From NCBI GenBank assembly GCA_017452305.1, contig JAFTMQ010000160.1, positions 1 to 13,300 of the forward strand: a DNA stretch of 13,300 nucleotides, written 5' to 3'. The translations under genes were made by a program, and so were the position numbers. How positions within the stretch are numbered: the first letter of the stretch is position 1; every line of letters starts with the position of its first letter. The DNA is from Clostridia bacterium (lineage in GTDB: Bacteria; Bacillota; Clostridia; Christensenellales; Borkfalkiaceae). Positions 7,012 through 13,300 of this stretch are shown piece after piece. The notes under the pieces are model-generated. The model saw only the letters and a program-made list of their open reading frames with translations. It was not told the DNA's origin and made no database searches.

Positions 7012-8820
7012 ATGGGAAAACCGAACAAGCTTTTAAGGAATTTTTGTATCATAGCGCATATCGACCACGGAAAAAGCACCCTTGCGGACAGATTGATTGA
7101 ACGTACGGGGCAGGTTTCCAAGCGGGATATGGAAGAACAGCTTTTAGATAGTATGGACATCGAGCGCGAGCGCGGCATCACCATCAAACTCACGCCCGTG
7201 CGTATGTACTATACGGCAAAGGATGGAAAGGAATACGAATTTAACCTCATCGACACCCCGGGCCACGTGGACTTCACCTATGAGGTTAGCCGTTCCTTGG
7301 CGGCGTGTGAGGGCGCGATTTTGGTTGTGGACGCTACGCAGGGCGTAGAGGCTCAAACGCTCGCCAACGTATATTTGGCGCTTGAAAACGATTTGGAAAT
7401 TTTGCCCGTCATCAACAAAATCGACTTACCGAGCGCGCGTGTTGACGAGGTAAAAAAGGAAATTGAGGACGTCATCGGCTTGTCCGCGGACGGTATTCCT
7501 TGCGTTTCCGCGAAAGAGGGCACGAATATCGAGGACTTGCTCGAAGCCATCACGCAGTATTTCCCGTCCCCCGACGGCGAAACGGACGCCCCCCTCAAAG
7601 CGCTCATTTTCGACAGCTATTACGATAACTACAAAGGAGTTATCCTCTTCGTGCGTATCATGGACGGCGAGGTGAAGGTCGGCGATAAAATTAAACCGTT
7701 CTTGTCCAGCGCGACCTATGACGTAACCGAAGTCGGCGCGTTTGCGCCCGGTCTATTCCCCAAAGAGGTGTTAAAGGCGGGTGAGGTTGGGTATATTGCG
7801 GCGTCGATCAAGTCTATTCAAGACGTAGCCGTCGGCGACACCGTTACCCTCGCCAACAACCCTGCAAAAGAGCCGTTGCCTGGGTATAAAAAGGTGCAAC
7901 CCGTGGTTTTTTGTGGTATTTATCCCTTGGACGGCAGTAAATTTAACGATTTGAAAGAGGCGATTTTAAAATTGCAGCTCAACGATGCCGCGCTCATCTT
8001 CGAGCCCGACAATTCCGTGGCTTTGGGCTTTGGCTTCCGTTGCGGCTTCCTTGGACTTTTGCACATGGAAATCATTCAAGAGCGTATCGAGCGCGAGTTC
8101 AATTTGGACATCATCACCACCGCGCCGAGCGTTAGCTATCTCGTGCATAAAACGAACGGGGAAGAGCTGTACGTGGACAATCCCTCGCACATGCCCGATC
8201 CGTCGGACATCGAATATATGGAAGAGCCGATTGTCAAAGCCGAGGTGTACACCCCCCCCGATTATATGGGGCCCGTCATGGATTTGTGTAAAGAAAAACG
8301 CGGCGTATTCAAGAATATGACCTACATGGACGAACGGCGTGTGAAGCTGGAATACACCTTACCCTTGAACGAAATCGTGTATGATTTCTTCGACAGCTTA
8401 AAATCGCGGACGAAAGGGTACGCGAGCTTCGACTACGAGCTTGCAGGCTATCAACGCTCCAAGCTTGTGCGGTTGGATATTTTGCTCAACGGCGAAATTT
8501 GCGACGCGCTTTCGATTATCGTTTTCGAGGGCAGGGCGTACGAGCGCGGCAGAACCCTTTGCGAAAACTTGAAAGAGGCAATTCCTCGGCAGTTGTTTGA
8601 AATTCCCGTGCAGGCGGCGGTGGGCGGAAAAATCATCGCGCGCGAAACGGTAAAGGCGGTGCGTAAAGACGTACTTGCTAAGTGCTACGGCGGCGACATC
8701 ACCCGTAAGCGCAAGCTTTTGGAAAAGCAGAAAGAGGGTAAAAAGCGTATGCGTAAGGTGGGCAGTGTGGACGTGCCGAGCGAAGTGTTTATGGAGATAC
8801 TCAAAACCAACAAAGATTAA
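7012..8820 (+). CDS. lepA: Elongation factor 4 (LepA), ribosomal GTPase
   Basis: LepA (EF4) is a ribosome-binding translational GTPase with roles proposed in back-translocation and in 30S subunit assembly or initiation. The 602-residue length is typical. The G domain shows G1 AHIDHGKS (15-22), switch I RGITIK (54-59), G3 DTPGH (81-85), G4 NKID (135-138) and SAK (166-168). EF-G-like domains follow, and the LepA-specific C-terminal domain ends in the conserved CYGGDITRKRKLLEKQKEGK region (from about residue 561). This C-terminal region separates it from EF-G and TypA. The start is preceded by AAGG at 7001-7004, seven bases away. The 54-base gap after the LysR gene holds no clear terminator or strong promoter; TAGAAT at 6995-7000 has no good -35. 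A highly structured non-coding stretch follows the stop. Confidence 0.97.
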   Translation: MGKPNKLLRNFCIIAHIDHGKSTLADRLIERTGQVSKRDMEEQLLDSMDIERERGITIKLTPVRMYYTAKDGKEYEFNLIDTPGHVDFTYEVSRSLAACEGAILVVDATQGVEAQTLANVYLALENDLEILPVINKIDLPSARVDEVKKEIEDVIGLSADGIPCVSAKEGTNIEDLLEAITQYFPSPDGETDAPLKALIFDSYYDNYKGVILFVRIMDGEVKVGDKIKPFLSSATYDVTEVGAFAPGLFPKEVLKAGEVGYIAASIKSIQDVAVGDTVTLANNPAKEPLPGYKKVQPVVFCGIYPLDGSKFNDLKEAILKLQLNDAALIFEPDNSVALGFGFRCGFLGLLHMEIIQERIEREFNLDIITTAPSVSYLVHKTNGEELYVDNPSHMPDPSDIEYMEEPIVKAEVYTPPDYMGPVMDLCKEKRGVFKNMTYMDERRVKLEYTLPLNEIVYDFFDSLKSRTKGYASFDYELAGYQRSKLVRLDILLNGEICDALSIIVFEGRAYERGRTLCENLKEAIPRQLFEIPVQAAVGGKIIARETVKAVRKDVLAKCYGGDITRKRKLLEKQKEGKKRMRKVGSVDVPSEVFMEILKTNKD

Positions 8821-8821
8821 A

Positions 8822-8940
8822 ACGACGTATATGCGTCGCATTTCCACGTTGCAGTGCGGTAACCCTCGGTTACATACGCATTAGTATGCGCCCTCGGGCT
8901 GTCCTCCCGCGCCTTGAACTGCTCGCATCTCCGCCGTTTT
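8822..8940. other. Dense inverted-repeat intergenic element (candidate repeat or structured RNA)
   Basis: The 162-base gap after lepA contains many nested complementary segments. There are local hairpins CGACG/CGTCG (8823-8827 with 8834-8838), GTAACC/GGTTAC (8859-8864 with 8868-8873), CATAC/GTATG (8873-8877 with 8884-8888; alternatively CGCAT/ATGCG at 8877-8881 with 8886-8890), and GCGC plus GGG pairing with CCC plus GCGC (8888-8898 with 8906-8912). Longer-range pairs enclose them: GCAGT/ACTGC (8851-8855 with 8918-8922) and ATGCG/CGCAT (8831-8835 with 8924-8928). Direct repeats are also present: CCCTCGG twice (8863-8869, 8891-8897) and TCGCATYTCC twice (8836-8845, 8923-8932). No reading frame of note spans it. 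The layout suggests an interspersed palindromic element or a folded RNA; strand is undecided because the pairing works on both. It could also help end lepA transcription, although no T-tract follows the hairpins. Confidence 0.5.
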
Positions 8941-8965
8941 AACAGTTTGGACAGGCAATTATAAA
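8939..8965 (+). promoter_or_regulatory. Weak possible promoter before the MGMT-like gene
   Basis: TATAAA at 8960-8965 could act as a -10, with TTAACA (8939-8944) as a -35 at a short 15-base spacing. Transcription would begin only about ten bases before the ATG at 8983. The match is weak. It is listed because the gene follows a structured gap and needs a promoter if lepA transcription stops there. Confidence 0.25.
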
Positions 8966-8982
8966 ATCAATCATCAAACACA

Positions 8983-9312
8983 ATGCAGCAATCTTTTTTC
9001 GAAAAAGTTTATAAAGTATTAAAACAAATCCCCGATGGTAAAGTGGTTACGTACGGACAAATTGCCTATGCAATCGGTGCGCCCCGTTGCGCGCGGCAAG
9101 TAGGGTATGCGTTGCACGTCAATCCACAGCCATACGTCATCCCTTGTCACCGCGTTGTCAACCGTTTTGGTCGGCTTGCGCCTGCGTTCGCGTTCGGCGG
9201 TGAAGAGGTGCAAGCGGAACTGCTCCGCAAAGAGGGCGTGGTGGTGGACGAAAATTATACCGTCGATTTAAACAAGTATCTTTATCAAGGCAAATTACAG
9301 CTCGGCGAATAA
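8983..9312 (+). CDS. MGMT-family DNA alkyltransferase (short form, Cys retained)
   Basis: This 109-residue protein is only the DNA-binding/active-site domain of the O6-methylguanine-DNA methyltransferase family. VVTYGQIAYAIG (21-32) and the helix with Arg38 (CARQVGYAL) match the DNA-binding part. IPCHRVVN (53-60) carries the alkyl-acceptor Cys55 in the PCHR motif, so it is not a typical alkyltransferase-like protein, in which this residue is often Trp. FAFGGEEVQAELLRKEGV closes the domain. The N-terminal domain of Ada/Ogt proteins is absent, and the chain begins directly with the helical domain. Similar short forms are common in Bacillota. It may repair O6-alkylguanine itself or flag the lesion for excision repair. 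No SD is visible before the ATG; the leader is A-rich. hemW follows 19 bases later. Confidence 0.9.
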   Translation: MQQSFFEKVYKVLKQIPDGKVVTYGQIAYAIGAPRCARQVGYALHVNPQPYVIPCHRVVNRFGRLAPAFAFGGEEVQAELLRKEGVVVDENYTVDLNKYLYQGKLQLGE

Positions 9313-9331
9313 TGCCGAAAGGAAAAATATC

Positions 9332-10450
9332 ATGGCAGGAATTTATATTCACGTTCCCTTTTGTAGGCATAAATGCTCCTATTGCGATTTCACTTCTTTC
9401 CCCGACAAAATCGAGTATGCCGAGGCGTATATGGCATGCCTTTACAAGGAATTGAAAATGCGTGGCGAGGAGCTCAAAAATCACGAATTTGACACCGTCT
9501 ATTTTGGCGGCGGCACTCCCTCGTATATTCCCCCCAAGCTCATTTTGGGCGCGATGAACCAAATCCGCAACTGCTTCAAGCTCACGAAAGACGCGGAAAT
9601 TACGTTGGAGCTCAATCCCGGCACGATAGGGGAAGCCAAAGTAGAAACCTACTTAAAGGCGGGTATCAACCGCTTTTCTATCGGCTTGCAAACGGCGATT
9701 GACGAACAGCTTGCCGACCTTGGCAGAATTCACAACGCGCGCGATTACGTGTATGCAACCAAGCTCTTAAAGGGGCAAAATTTTAGCACGGACGTTATGC
9801 TCGGTCTTAAAAATCAAACGAAAGAGGACGTGGCGAAAACCATCGAGCTTGCCATCGCTTGCGGCTCAAAGCACATATCCATGTACGCGTTGACCGTCGA
9901 AGACGGCACGCCTATCTTCACCGATTATTTAAACGGCGAACTGCCCGATGCGGACGAGGTCGCGGAAATGTACGAGTTTGGCAGAAAACTTTTAGAAGAC
10001 AACGGCTTTAAGCGTTACGAGATTTCCAACTTCGCCAAAGAGGGGTATGAAAGTCGCCACAACCTCAATTATTGGAAGCGCGGCGAATACATCGGCGTGG
10101 GCGTTTCCGCAAGCTCGTTTATGTGCGGTCAACGCTTCACCAACACCCTTGATTTGGACGAATATATGAAGTGCGTCATTTCCGGCTTCTTCCCCGCCGT
10201 CACAAGCGAAAAGGTGGAAGAGGACGATGCAAAATTCGAATTTGTTATGCTCGCGCTTCGTACGGCAAAGGGGCTTTCTATGCAAGCGTATAAGGACGCG
10301 TTTGGCACTTCGCTTGCCGAGGATTTCCCGACGGCGCTTAAAAAGGCGGCGGAATATTTAGACTTGGACGGCGACGTTTTGCGTATCAAGGACGAATATT
10401 TGTACGTACAAAATTCCATCTTAATGCACTTTTTAGAAGAGGAAAGATAG
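9332..10450 (+). CDS. hemW: Radical SAM haem chaperone HemW
   Basis: HemW is a radical SAM protein related to the coproporphyrinogen III dehydrogenase HemN but acting as a haem-binding chaperone. The 372-residue length fits. The iron-sulfur cluster motif is CxxxCxxC at Cys11, Cys15 and Cys18 (FCRHKCSYCDF), and GGGTPS (59-64) is the SAM-binding glycine motif. True HemN has a further cysteine directly after the cluster (CxxxCxxCxC); here that position is Phe20, which favours HemW. The C-terminal HemN-type domain is present (from about residue 300, ALRTAKGLS near 309). AAAGGA at 9318-9323 is the SD, eight bases upstream. Many databases label such proteins coproporphyrinogen oxidase; no other haem gene is in the window, so a haem synthesis role should not be inferred. 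Confidence 0.94.
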   Translation: MAGIYIHVPFCRHKCSYCDFTSFPDKIEYAEAYMACLYKELKMRGEELKNHEFDTVYFGGGTPSYIPPKLILGAMNQIRNCFKLTKDAEITLELNPGTIGEAKVETYLKAGINRFSIGLQTAIDEQLADLGRIHNARDYVYATKLLKGQNFSTDVMLGLKNQTKEDVAKTIELAIACGSKHISMYALTVEDGTPIFTDYLNGELPDADEVAEMYEFGRKLLEDNGFKRYEISNFAKEGYESRHNLNYWKRGEYIGVGVSASSFMCGQRFTNTLDLDEYMKCVISGFFPAVTSEKVEEDDAKFEFVMLALRTAKGLSMQAYKDAFGTSLAEDFPTALKKAAEYLDLDGDVLRIKDEYLYVQNSILMHFLEEER

Positions 10451-10451
10451 T

Positions 10452-11183
10452 ATGCGTATTTTTATCATTCGCCACGGCGATCCCGACTACGAGCGCGACA
10501 CGCTCACCGAAAAGGGGCATAGAGAGGCGGCTTTGCTTGCCGAGAGATTAGGCAAGGAAAAAATCGATTATATTTATTGCTCGCCGCTTGGCAGGGCAAA
10601 GGACACCTGTGCGCGCGTGGCTAAGGCGCTTGGCAAGGAAAACGAGGTTGTCGTTAAGGATTGGCTGCAAGAATTTGGTGCGCCGCACACCTTGCCCACG
10701 GGCGAGTTTAAGCACATTTTTTGGGATTTATTGCCCGAGTTTTGGACGAAAATCGATAAAATGTATATAAAAGACGAGTGGTTAAACCAAGATTTTTACC
10801 TTTCGTCAGAAATGGCAAGCCGTTATCAGCATGTAACGGACAGCTTTGACGAGGTACTTAAAAAACACGGCTATACGCGCGTGGGTAGATTGTATGAAAC
10901 GGCGCAGGGCAACCACGATACCCTTGCGTTCTTCTGCCACGGTGGCTTGGAAATCGTCCTTTTATCCCATCTTTGCAATATTTCCCCCATACCCCTTGCG
11001 CACCACTTCGGCGCGCTCACCTCGTCGGTAACAACCCTTTACACCGAGGAACGTAGAAAGGGGAAGGCGGTATTCCGTTGCGCGGGCTTTGGGGATACGG
11101 GGCACTTATATGCGGGCGGTGAAGAGCCCTCGTTTGCGGCTCGTTTTTGCGAAGTTTACGAGGACGATACACGGCACTATTAA
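10452..11183 (+). CDS. Histidine phosphatase superfamily protein
   Basis: This 243-residue protein belongs to the histidine phosphatase (phosphoglycerate-mutase-like) fold. The N-terminal IIRHGDPD carries the phosphate-accepting His8 with Arg7. Arg48 in SPLGRAKDTC is the second phosphate-binding arginine, and His163 in FFCHGGLE is the second catalytic histidine. The catalytic core is therefore complete and activity is likely, but the substrate is unknown. It is longer than the usual core because of an insert rich in aromatic residues at about 72-130 (FWDLLPEFW within it). The true glycolytic enzyme has a different pattern, so phosphoglycerate mutase is unlikely. It begins one base after the hemW stop with GAGGA at 10439-10443 as SD, so co-translation with hemW is likely. 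Confidence 0.9.
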   Translation: MRIFIIRHGDPDYERDTLTEKGHREAALLAERLGKEKIDYIYCSPLGRAKDTCARVAKALGKENEVVVKDWLQEFGAPHTLPTGEFKHIFWDLLPEFWTKIDKMYIKDEWLNQDFYLSSEMASRYQHVTDSFDEVLKKHGYTRVGRLYETAQGNHDTLAFFCHGGLEIVLLSHLCNISPIPLAHHFGALTSSVTTLYTEERRKGKAVFRCAGFGDTGHLYAGGEEPSFAARFCEVYEDDTRHY

Positions 11184-11192
11184 CAAAAAGGC

Positions 11193-11212
11193 ATAGGCAG
11201 GTACGAGATGAA
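11193..11212 (+). repeat. Short dispersed motif, copy 4 (before the Nudix start)
   Basis: GGCAGGTACGAG at 11196-11207 directly abuts the Nudix ATG at 11208 and is identical to 6049-6060 before the LysR gene. The downstream TTTA found in the other copies is missing here. AGG (11199-11201) lies six bases before the start and may be the ribosome site, which is an alternative explanation for the likeness. Confidence 0.35.
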
Positions 11213-11615
11213 CGAAAAAAAGCATATACAAGTGGCGGCGGCTCTGCTCTTTGATAAGGGCAAGATTTTCGCCACCAAGCGCGGCGCTTCGCCCTATCCT
11301 TACGTGGCGCATAAATACGAATTCCCTGGCGGCAAAATTGAACAAGGGGAAAGCGGTGAGGCGGCGGTAAAACGCGAATTAAAGGAAGAGCTTGACATGG
11401 ACGTCAAGGTGGGCGGCTTGTATGCAAAGCACACCTTTGAATATCCCGATTTTATCATCACCCTTTCGCTGTACGAGTGCGAAATGCTGTCAAATTTTAC
11501 GCTCAAAGAGCACGAAAGCTACGCGTGGATTTCACCTAAGGACTTGGACGAACAGGAATGGGCGCCCGCCGACGCGGATATACTCGGCGCATTAAAAAGA
11601 GTATTTGGAGAATAA
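11208..11615 (+). CDS. Nudix hydrolase, MutT-like
   Basis: Nudix proteins cleave nucleoside diphosphates linked to another group; small MutT-like members remove oxidised or unwanted nucleoside triphosphates. The 135 residues contain the Nudix box from Gly42 to Met64: G-x5-E (Gly42, Glu48), x7-RE (Arg56-Glu57) and the metal-binding EE (Glu60-Glu61). The glycine near the end of the box is Asp63 (EELDM), a change often seen in (d)CTP-type and MutT-like members. FPGGKIEQGE just before and a tail with WISPKDLDEQEWAPAD are typical of this group. It may hydrolyse 8-oxo-dGTP or (d)CTP-type substrates, but the exact substrate is not shown. It lies 24 bases after the phosphatase and two bases before the kinase-like gene, inside the same unit. 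Confidence 0.92.
   Translation: MNEKKHIQVAAALLFDKGKIFATKRGASPYPYVAHKYEFPGGKIEQGESGEAAVKRELKEELDMDVKVGGLYAKHTFEYPDFIITLSLYECEMLSNFTLKEHESYAWISPKDLDEQEWAPADADILGALKRVFGE
11607..11610 (+). promoter_or_regulatory. Ribosome binding site fixing the kinase start at 11618
   Basis: GGAG lies seven bases before the ATG at 11618, inside the last codons of the Nudix gene. An upstream in-frame ATG at 11558 would add 20 residues unlike any kinase N-terminus and overlap the Nudix gene by 58 bases, so 11618 is preferred. Confidence 0.75.
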
Positions 11616-11617
11616 TT

Positions 11618-12133
11618 ATGACAAAACCCACTTACGACAACAACGTTATTTTGATTGGTATGCCCGGCTGTGGCAAGACGACAATCGGCGTGGAAATATC
11701 CGAAATGCTCGGTTATGGCTACATCGACAGCGACAGCGTCATCGTTGCGCGCGAGGGTAAGCATTTAAGCGAAATCATCGCGGAAAAGGGGACGGAAGGC
11801 TTCCTTGACATCGAGGCGAAAATCAATTCCGAGCTCTGCGCCAACCGTTGCGTAATTGCGACGGGCGGTAGCGTTATCTATCGCGATTTTGCTATGCAAA
11901 AACTCAAAACGATGGGCAAAATCGTCTATCTCAAACATAAATTCGAGGTCATTCAAAGACGGCTTGGCGATTTGAAAAAGCGTGGCGTTGCGCTCAAAGA
12001 GGGCTTTACTTTGAAGGACTTGTATGAAGAACGCACCCCCTTGTACGAAAAATACGCGGATATCGTCGTGGAAATGCCCGACGGCACGAAAGCGGAAGCG
12101 GTCAACGCCGTAATCGAGGCATTGAAGGCATGA
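11618..12133 (+). CDS. Shikimate-kinase-like P-loop kinase with altered substrate site
   Basis: The 171-residue protein has the shikimate kinase fold. The P-loop is GMPGCGKT (14-21), DSD lies at 37-39, an ATGGS motif at 81-85, and the lid region with its RTPLYEKYAD motif (139-148) carries the expected Arg139. Two usual substrate contacts differ. The FRxxE motif whose arginine binds shikimate reads FLDIE (62-66, Leu63 in place of Arg), and the GGG loop reads GGS (83-85). The same variants occur, as I recall, in a group of Bacillota proteins annotated shikimate kinase, so this may be a distinct subfamily with another substrate. No other aromatic-amino-acid gene is in the window. The gene starts two bases after the Nudix stop and overlaps panE by four bases (ATGA), which suggests coupled translation. 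Confidence 0.82.
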   Translation: MTKPTYDNNVILIGMPGCGKTTIGVEISEMLGYGYIDSDSVIVAREGKHLSEIIAEKGTEGFLDIEAKINSELCANRCVIATGGSVIYRDFAMQKLKTMGKIVYLKHKFEVIQRRLGDLKKRGVALKEGFTLKDLYEERTPLYEKYADIVVEMPDGTKAEAVNAVIEALKA

Positions 12134-13212
12134 CGGCGCGAGAGGCAAAAATTGCTATATACGGCGCGGGCGCGATGGGTACGATTTTGGGCGCGCTGCT
12201 CACTAAGGGAGGCTTGCAAAACGTGGACCTCATCACCCGCAACAAGGCGCACGTCGAGGGTATGAAAGCGCAGGGCGCAACCATCGTTTGCGAGGCGCAC
12301 GGCGGCAAGGAAATCGTCGTCAAAGTCAACGCGATTTTGCCCGACGAAATGCAGGGCAAGTACGACGTGATTTTCTTGATGACCAAACAGCGCTACAACG
12401 CCGAAATTTTGACGGACTTGCTCGATTTTATGCACGAGGACACGGTCGTTTGCACCACGCAAAACGGACTGCCCGAGGTAAGCGTAGCTGAAATTATCGG
12501 CACGGAACGTACCTACGGCGCGGCGACCTCTTACGGCGCGACGTTTATCGGCGGCGGAAAGGTGGCGCTCACGTCTAAAATCGAGGCGATGAGCATGGAA
12601 GTCGGCGGCTATCAAAACGATAACGCGTTTACCCCCTTGCTTACGGAAATTTTGTCCTACGTCGGCAAGGCGACGGACAACGAAAATTTTGTAAAAGGCA
12701 CGGACAACTTAATCGGCGCAAGGTGGGCAAAGCTCGCCATCAACGCGGCGTTTTCGGGGCTTTCCGTCGTTACGGGCATGACATTTGGCGAGGTGGCGAA
12801 AAAGCACAAAACGCGCAAGCTTGCGCTGTGTATTTTGCGTGAATGTATAGACGTAGCCAAAGCAAGCGGCGTGCAGCTTGCAAAAATGCAGGGGCACGAT
12901 TTGGAAAAAATGCTCGGTGGAAAAACGGGGGTTAAACGTTTCATCGCGTACATGGTACTGCCATTTGCTATGAAAAAGCATAAAAAACTCGTCTCGGGTA
13001 TGCTCAAAGACGTACAAAACGGTAGAAAGTGTGAAATTGATTTTGTTTGCGGCGCGGTGGTTAAGGCGGGTAAAGCCGTCGGTGTGGAAACGCCGTTTAA
13101 CGCCGAAGTCGTGCAGCTCGTTCACGCTATAGAAAACGGACTTTGCGAAATTACCTATAAAAACACCGACTTATTTTGGCGAGTCTTGGATTATGCAGGC
13201 GAAACCCTTTGA
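12130..13212 (+). CDS. panE: 2-dehydropantoate 2-reductase-like protein (PanE/ApbA family)
   Basis: Family members reduce ketopantoate to pantoate with NADPH in pantothenate and coenzyme A synthesis. The N-terminal Rossmann motif GAGAMG (12-17) and a QNG motif (111-113) bind and position the cofactor and substrate. The family-typical KLAIN motif supplies the probable catalytic Lys201 and Asn205, and Glu302 in CEIDFVCGAVV matches the conserved substrate-site glutamate region, although the usual NG after it is CG here (Cys307-Gly308). At 360 residues it is longer than the classic E. coli enzyme (about 300). The C-terminal domain is complete (GVETPFNAEVVQLV, 318-331). The family also includes relatives with other substrates, and no panB or panC is nearby, so pantoate synthesis is likely rather than proven. 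The ATG overlaps the kinase stop by four bases; GAGG at 12116-12119 is a possible SD. Confidence 0.85.
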   Translation: MTAREAKIAIYGAGAMGTILGALLTKGGLQNVDLITRNKAHVEGMKAQGATIVCEAHGGKEIVVKVNAILPDEMQGKYDVIFLMTKQRYNAEILTDLLDFMHEDTVVCTTQNGLPEVSVAEIIGTERTYGAATSYGATFIGGGKVALTSKIEAMSMEVGGYQNDNAFTPLLTEILSYVGKATDNENFVKGTDNLIGARWAKLAINAAFSGLSVVTGMTFGEVAKKHKTRKLALCILRECIDVAKASGVQLAKMQGHDLEKMLGGKTGVKRFIAYMVLPFAMKKHKKLVSGMLKDVQNGRKCEIDFVCGAVVKAGKAVGVETPFNAEVVQLVHAIENGLCEITYKNTDLFWRVLDYAGETL

Positions 13213-13237
13213 CAAGCCGTGAAAAATAGGATATAAT
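13209..13237 (+). promoter_or_regulatory. Perfect consensus sigma-A promoter overlapping the panE stop
   Basis: TTGACA (13209-13214) and TATAAT (13232-13237) are both perfect and 17 bases apart. The stop codon TGA of the panE-like gene (13210-13212) lies inside the -35 box. It should drive the gene that starts at 13273, with transcription beginning near 13244. Confidence 0.88.
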
Positions 13238-13272
13238 GTAAAACGAAAAAAATCAACAAAAGTACATAAATT

Positions 13273-13300
13273 ATGGATTGGAACAAATTGGCGGACGTCC
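13273..13300 (+). CDS. Start of an unidentified gene, cut by the window edge
   Basis: An ATG at 13273 opens a frame reading MDWNKLADV up to the window end. It follows a perfect promoter at the expected distance with a leader of about 29 bases, A-rich and without an SD. Nine residues are too few to identify the product. Confidence 0.5.

Noticed and set aside
8398..8847. A 149-codon minus-strand open frame over the end of lepA
   Set aside because: It is a shadow of the conserved lepA coding strand, with no SD and no recognisable domain.
8821..8945. Possible integron attC site in the palindromic gap after lepA
   Set aside because: No convincing RYYYAAC and GTTRRRY pair bounds the region, and there is no integrase or cassette array.
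9332..10450. Oxygen-independent coproporphyrinogen III dehydrogenase (HemN)
   Set aside because: The extra cysteine directly after the CxxxCxxC cluster is replaced by Phe20, which fits HemW instead.
10452..11183. Glycolytic phosphoglycerate mutase
   Set aside because: Only the general histidine-phosphatase residues are shared, and the insert and spacing differ from the glycolytic enzyme. The substrate is left open.
11558..11617. An upstream ATG that would extend the kinase-like protein by 20 residues
   Set aside because: The extension overlaps the Nudix gene and has no kinase-like sequence. The ATG at 11618 has a well-placed SD and gives the normal N-terminus.

Overview
The window reads as ordinary chromosome from an anaerobic, mid-GC member of the Bacillota, most likely an uncultured Clostridia lineage. 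The basis is an ECF-transporter module next to truA, strong Shine-Dalgarno (SD) sequences on most internal genes, sigma-A type promoters close to TTGACA-N17-TATAAT, and the make-up of the house-keeping genes. The lineage is inference. All genes lie on the plus strand and are closely packed. There are no rRNA or tRNA genes, CRISPR arrays, transposases, integrases or phage genes.

Layout. (1) 1-4541: an extended -10 promoter at the left edge, a fused double-ATPase ecfA1-ecfA2 gene, ecfT, truA (tRNA pseudouridine synthase) and an unrecognised membrane protein with a polar repeat tail. A rho-independent terminator closes this unit. (2) 4572-8820: a near-consensus promoter, then mnmE (tRNA U34 modification GTPase), a LysR-family regulator and lepA (elongation factor 4). 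(3) 8821-8982: a non-coding gap with an unusual density of nested inverted repeats. It is the least explained DNA here and may be an interspersed repeat or a structured RNA. (4) 8983-13212: a short MGMT-family DNA repair protein, hemW, a histidine-phosphatase-fold protein, a Nudix hydrolase, a shikimate-kinase-like protein with altered substrate-site residues, and a ketopantoate-reductase-like protein, all with tiny gaps or overlaps. (5) 13209-13300: a perfect consensus promoter whose -35 box overlaps the last stop codon, then the first codons of a further gene cut by the window edge.

Functional picture. The first unit supplies the energising module for vitamin or metal uptake; no substrate-binding S component is present, so it probably serves S components encoded elsewhere. 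truA, mnmE and lepA concern tRNA modification and translation. The third unit mixes DNA repair, haem handling, nucleotide clean-up and two small-molecule enzymes whose exact substrates are not certain.

I did not find a clear new biological system. The points most worth a second look are the structured intergenic element at 8822-8940, the EcfA1-EcfA2 fusion with a basic insertion, the shikimate-kinase-like protein lacking canonical substrate residues, and a short DNA motif (core GCAGGTRCGMG) that recurs both inside ecfA and just before two start codons.
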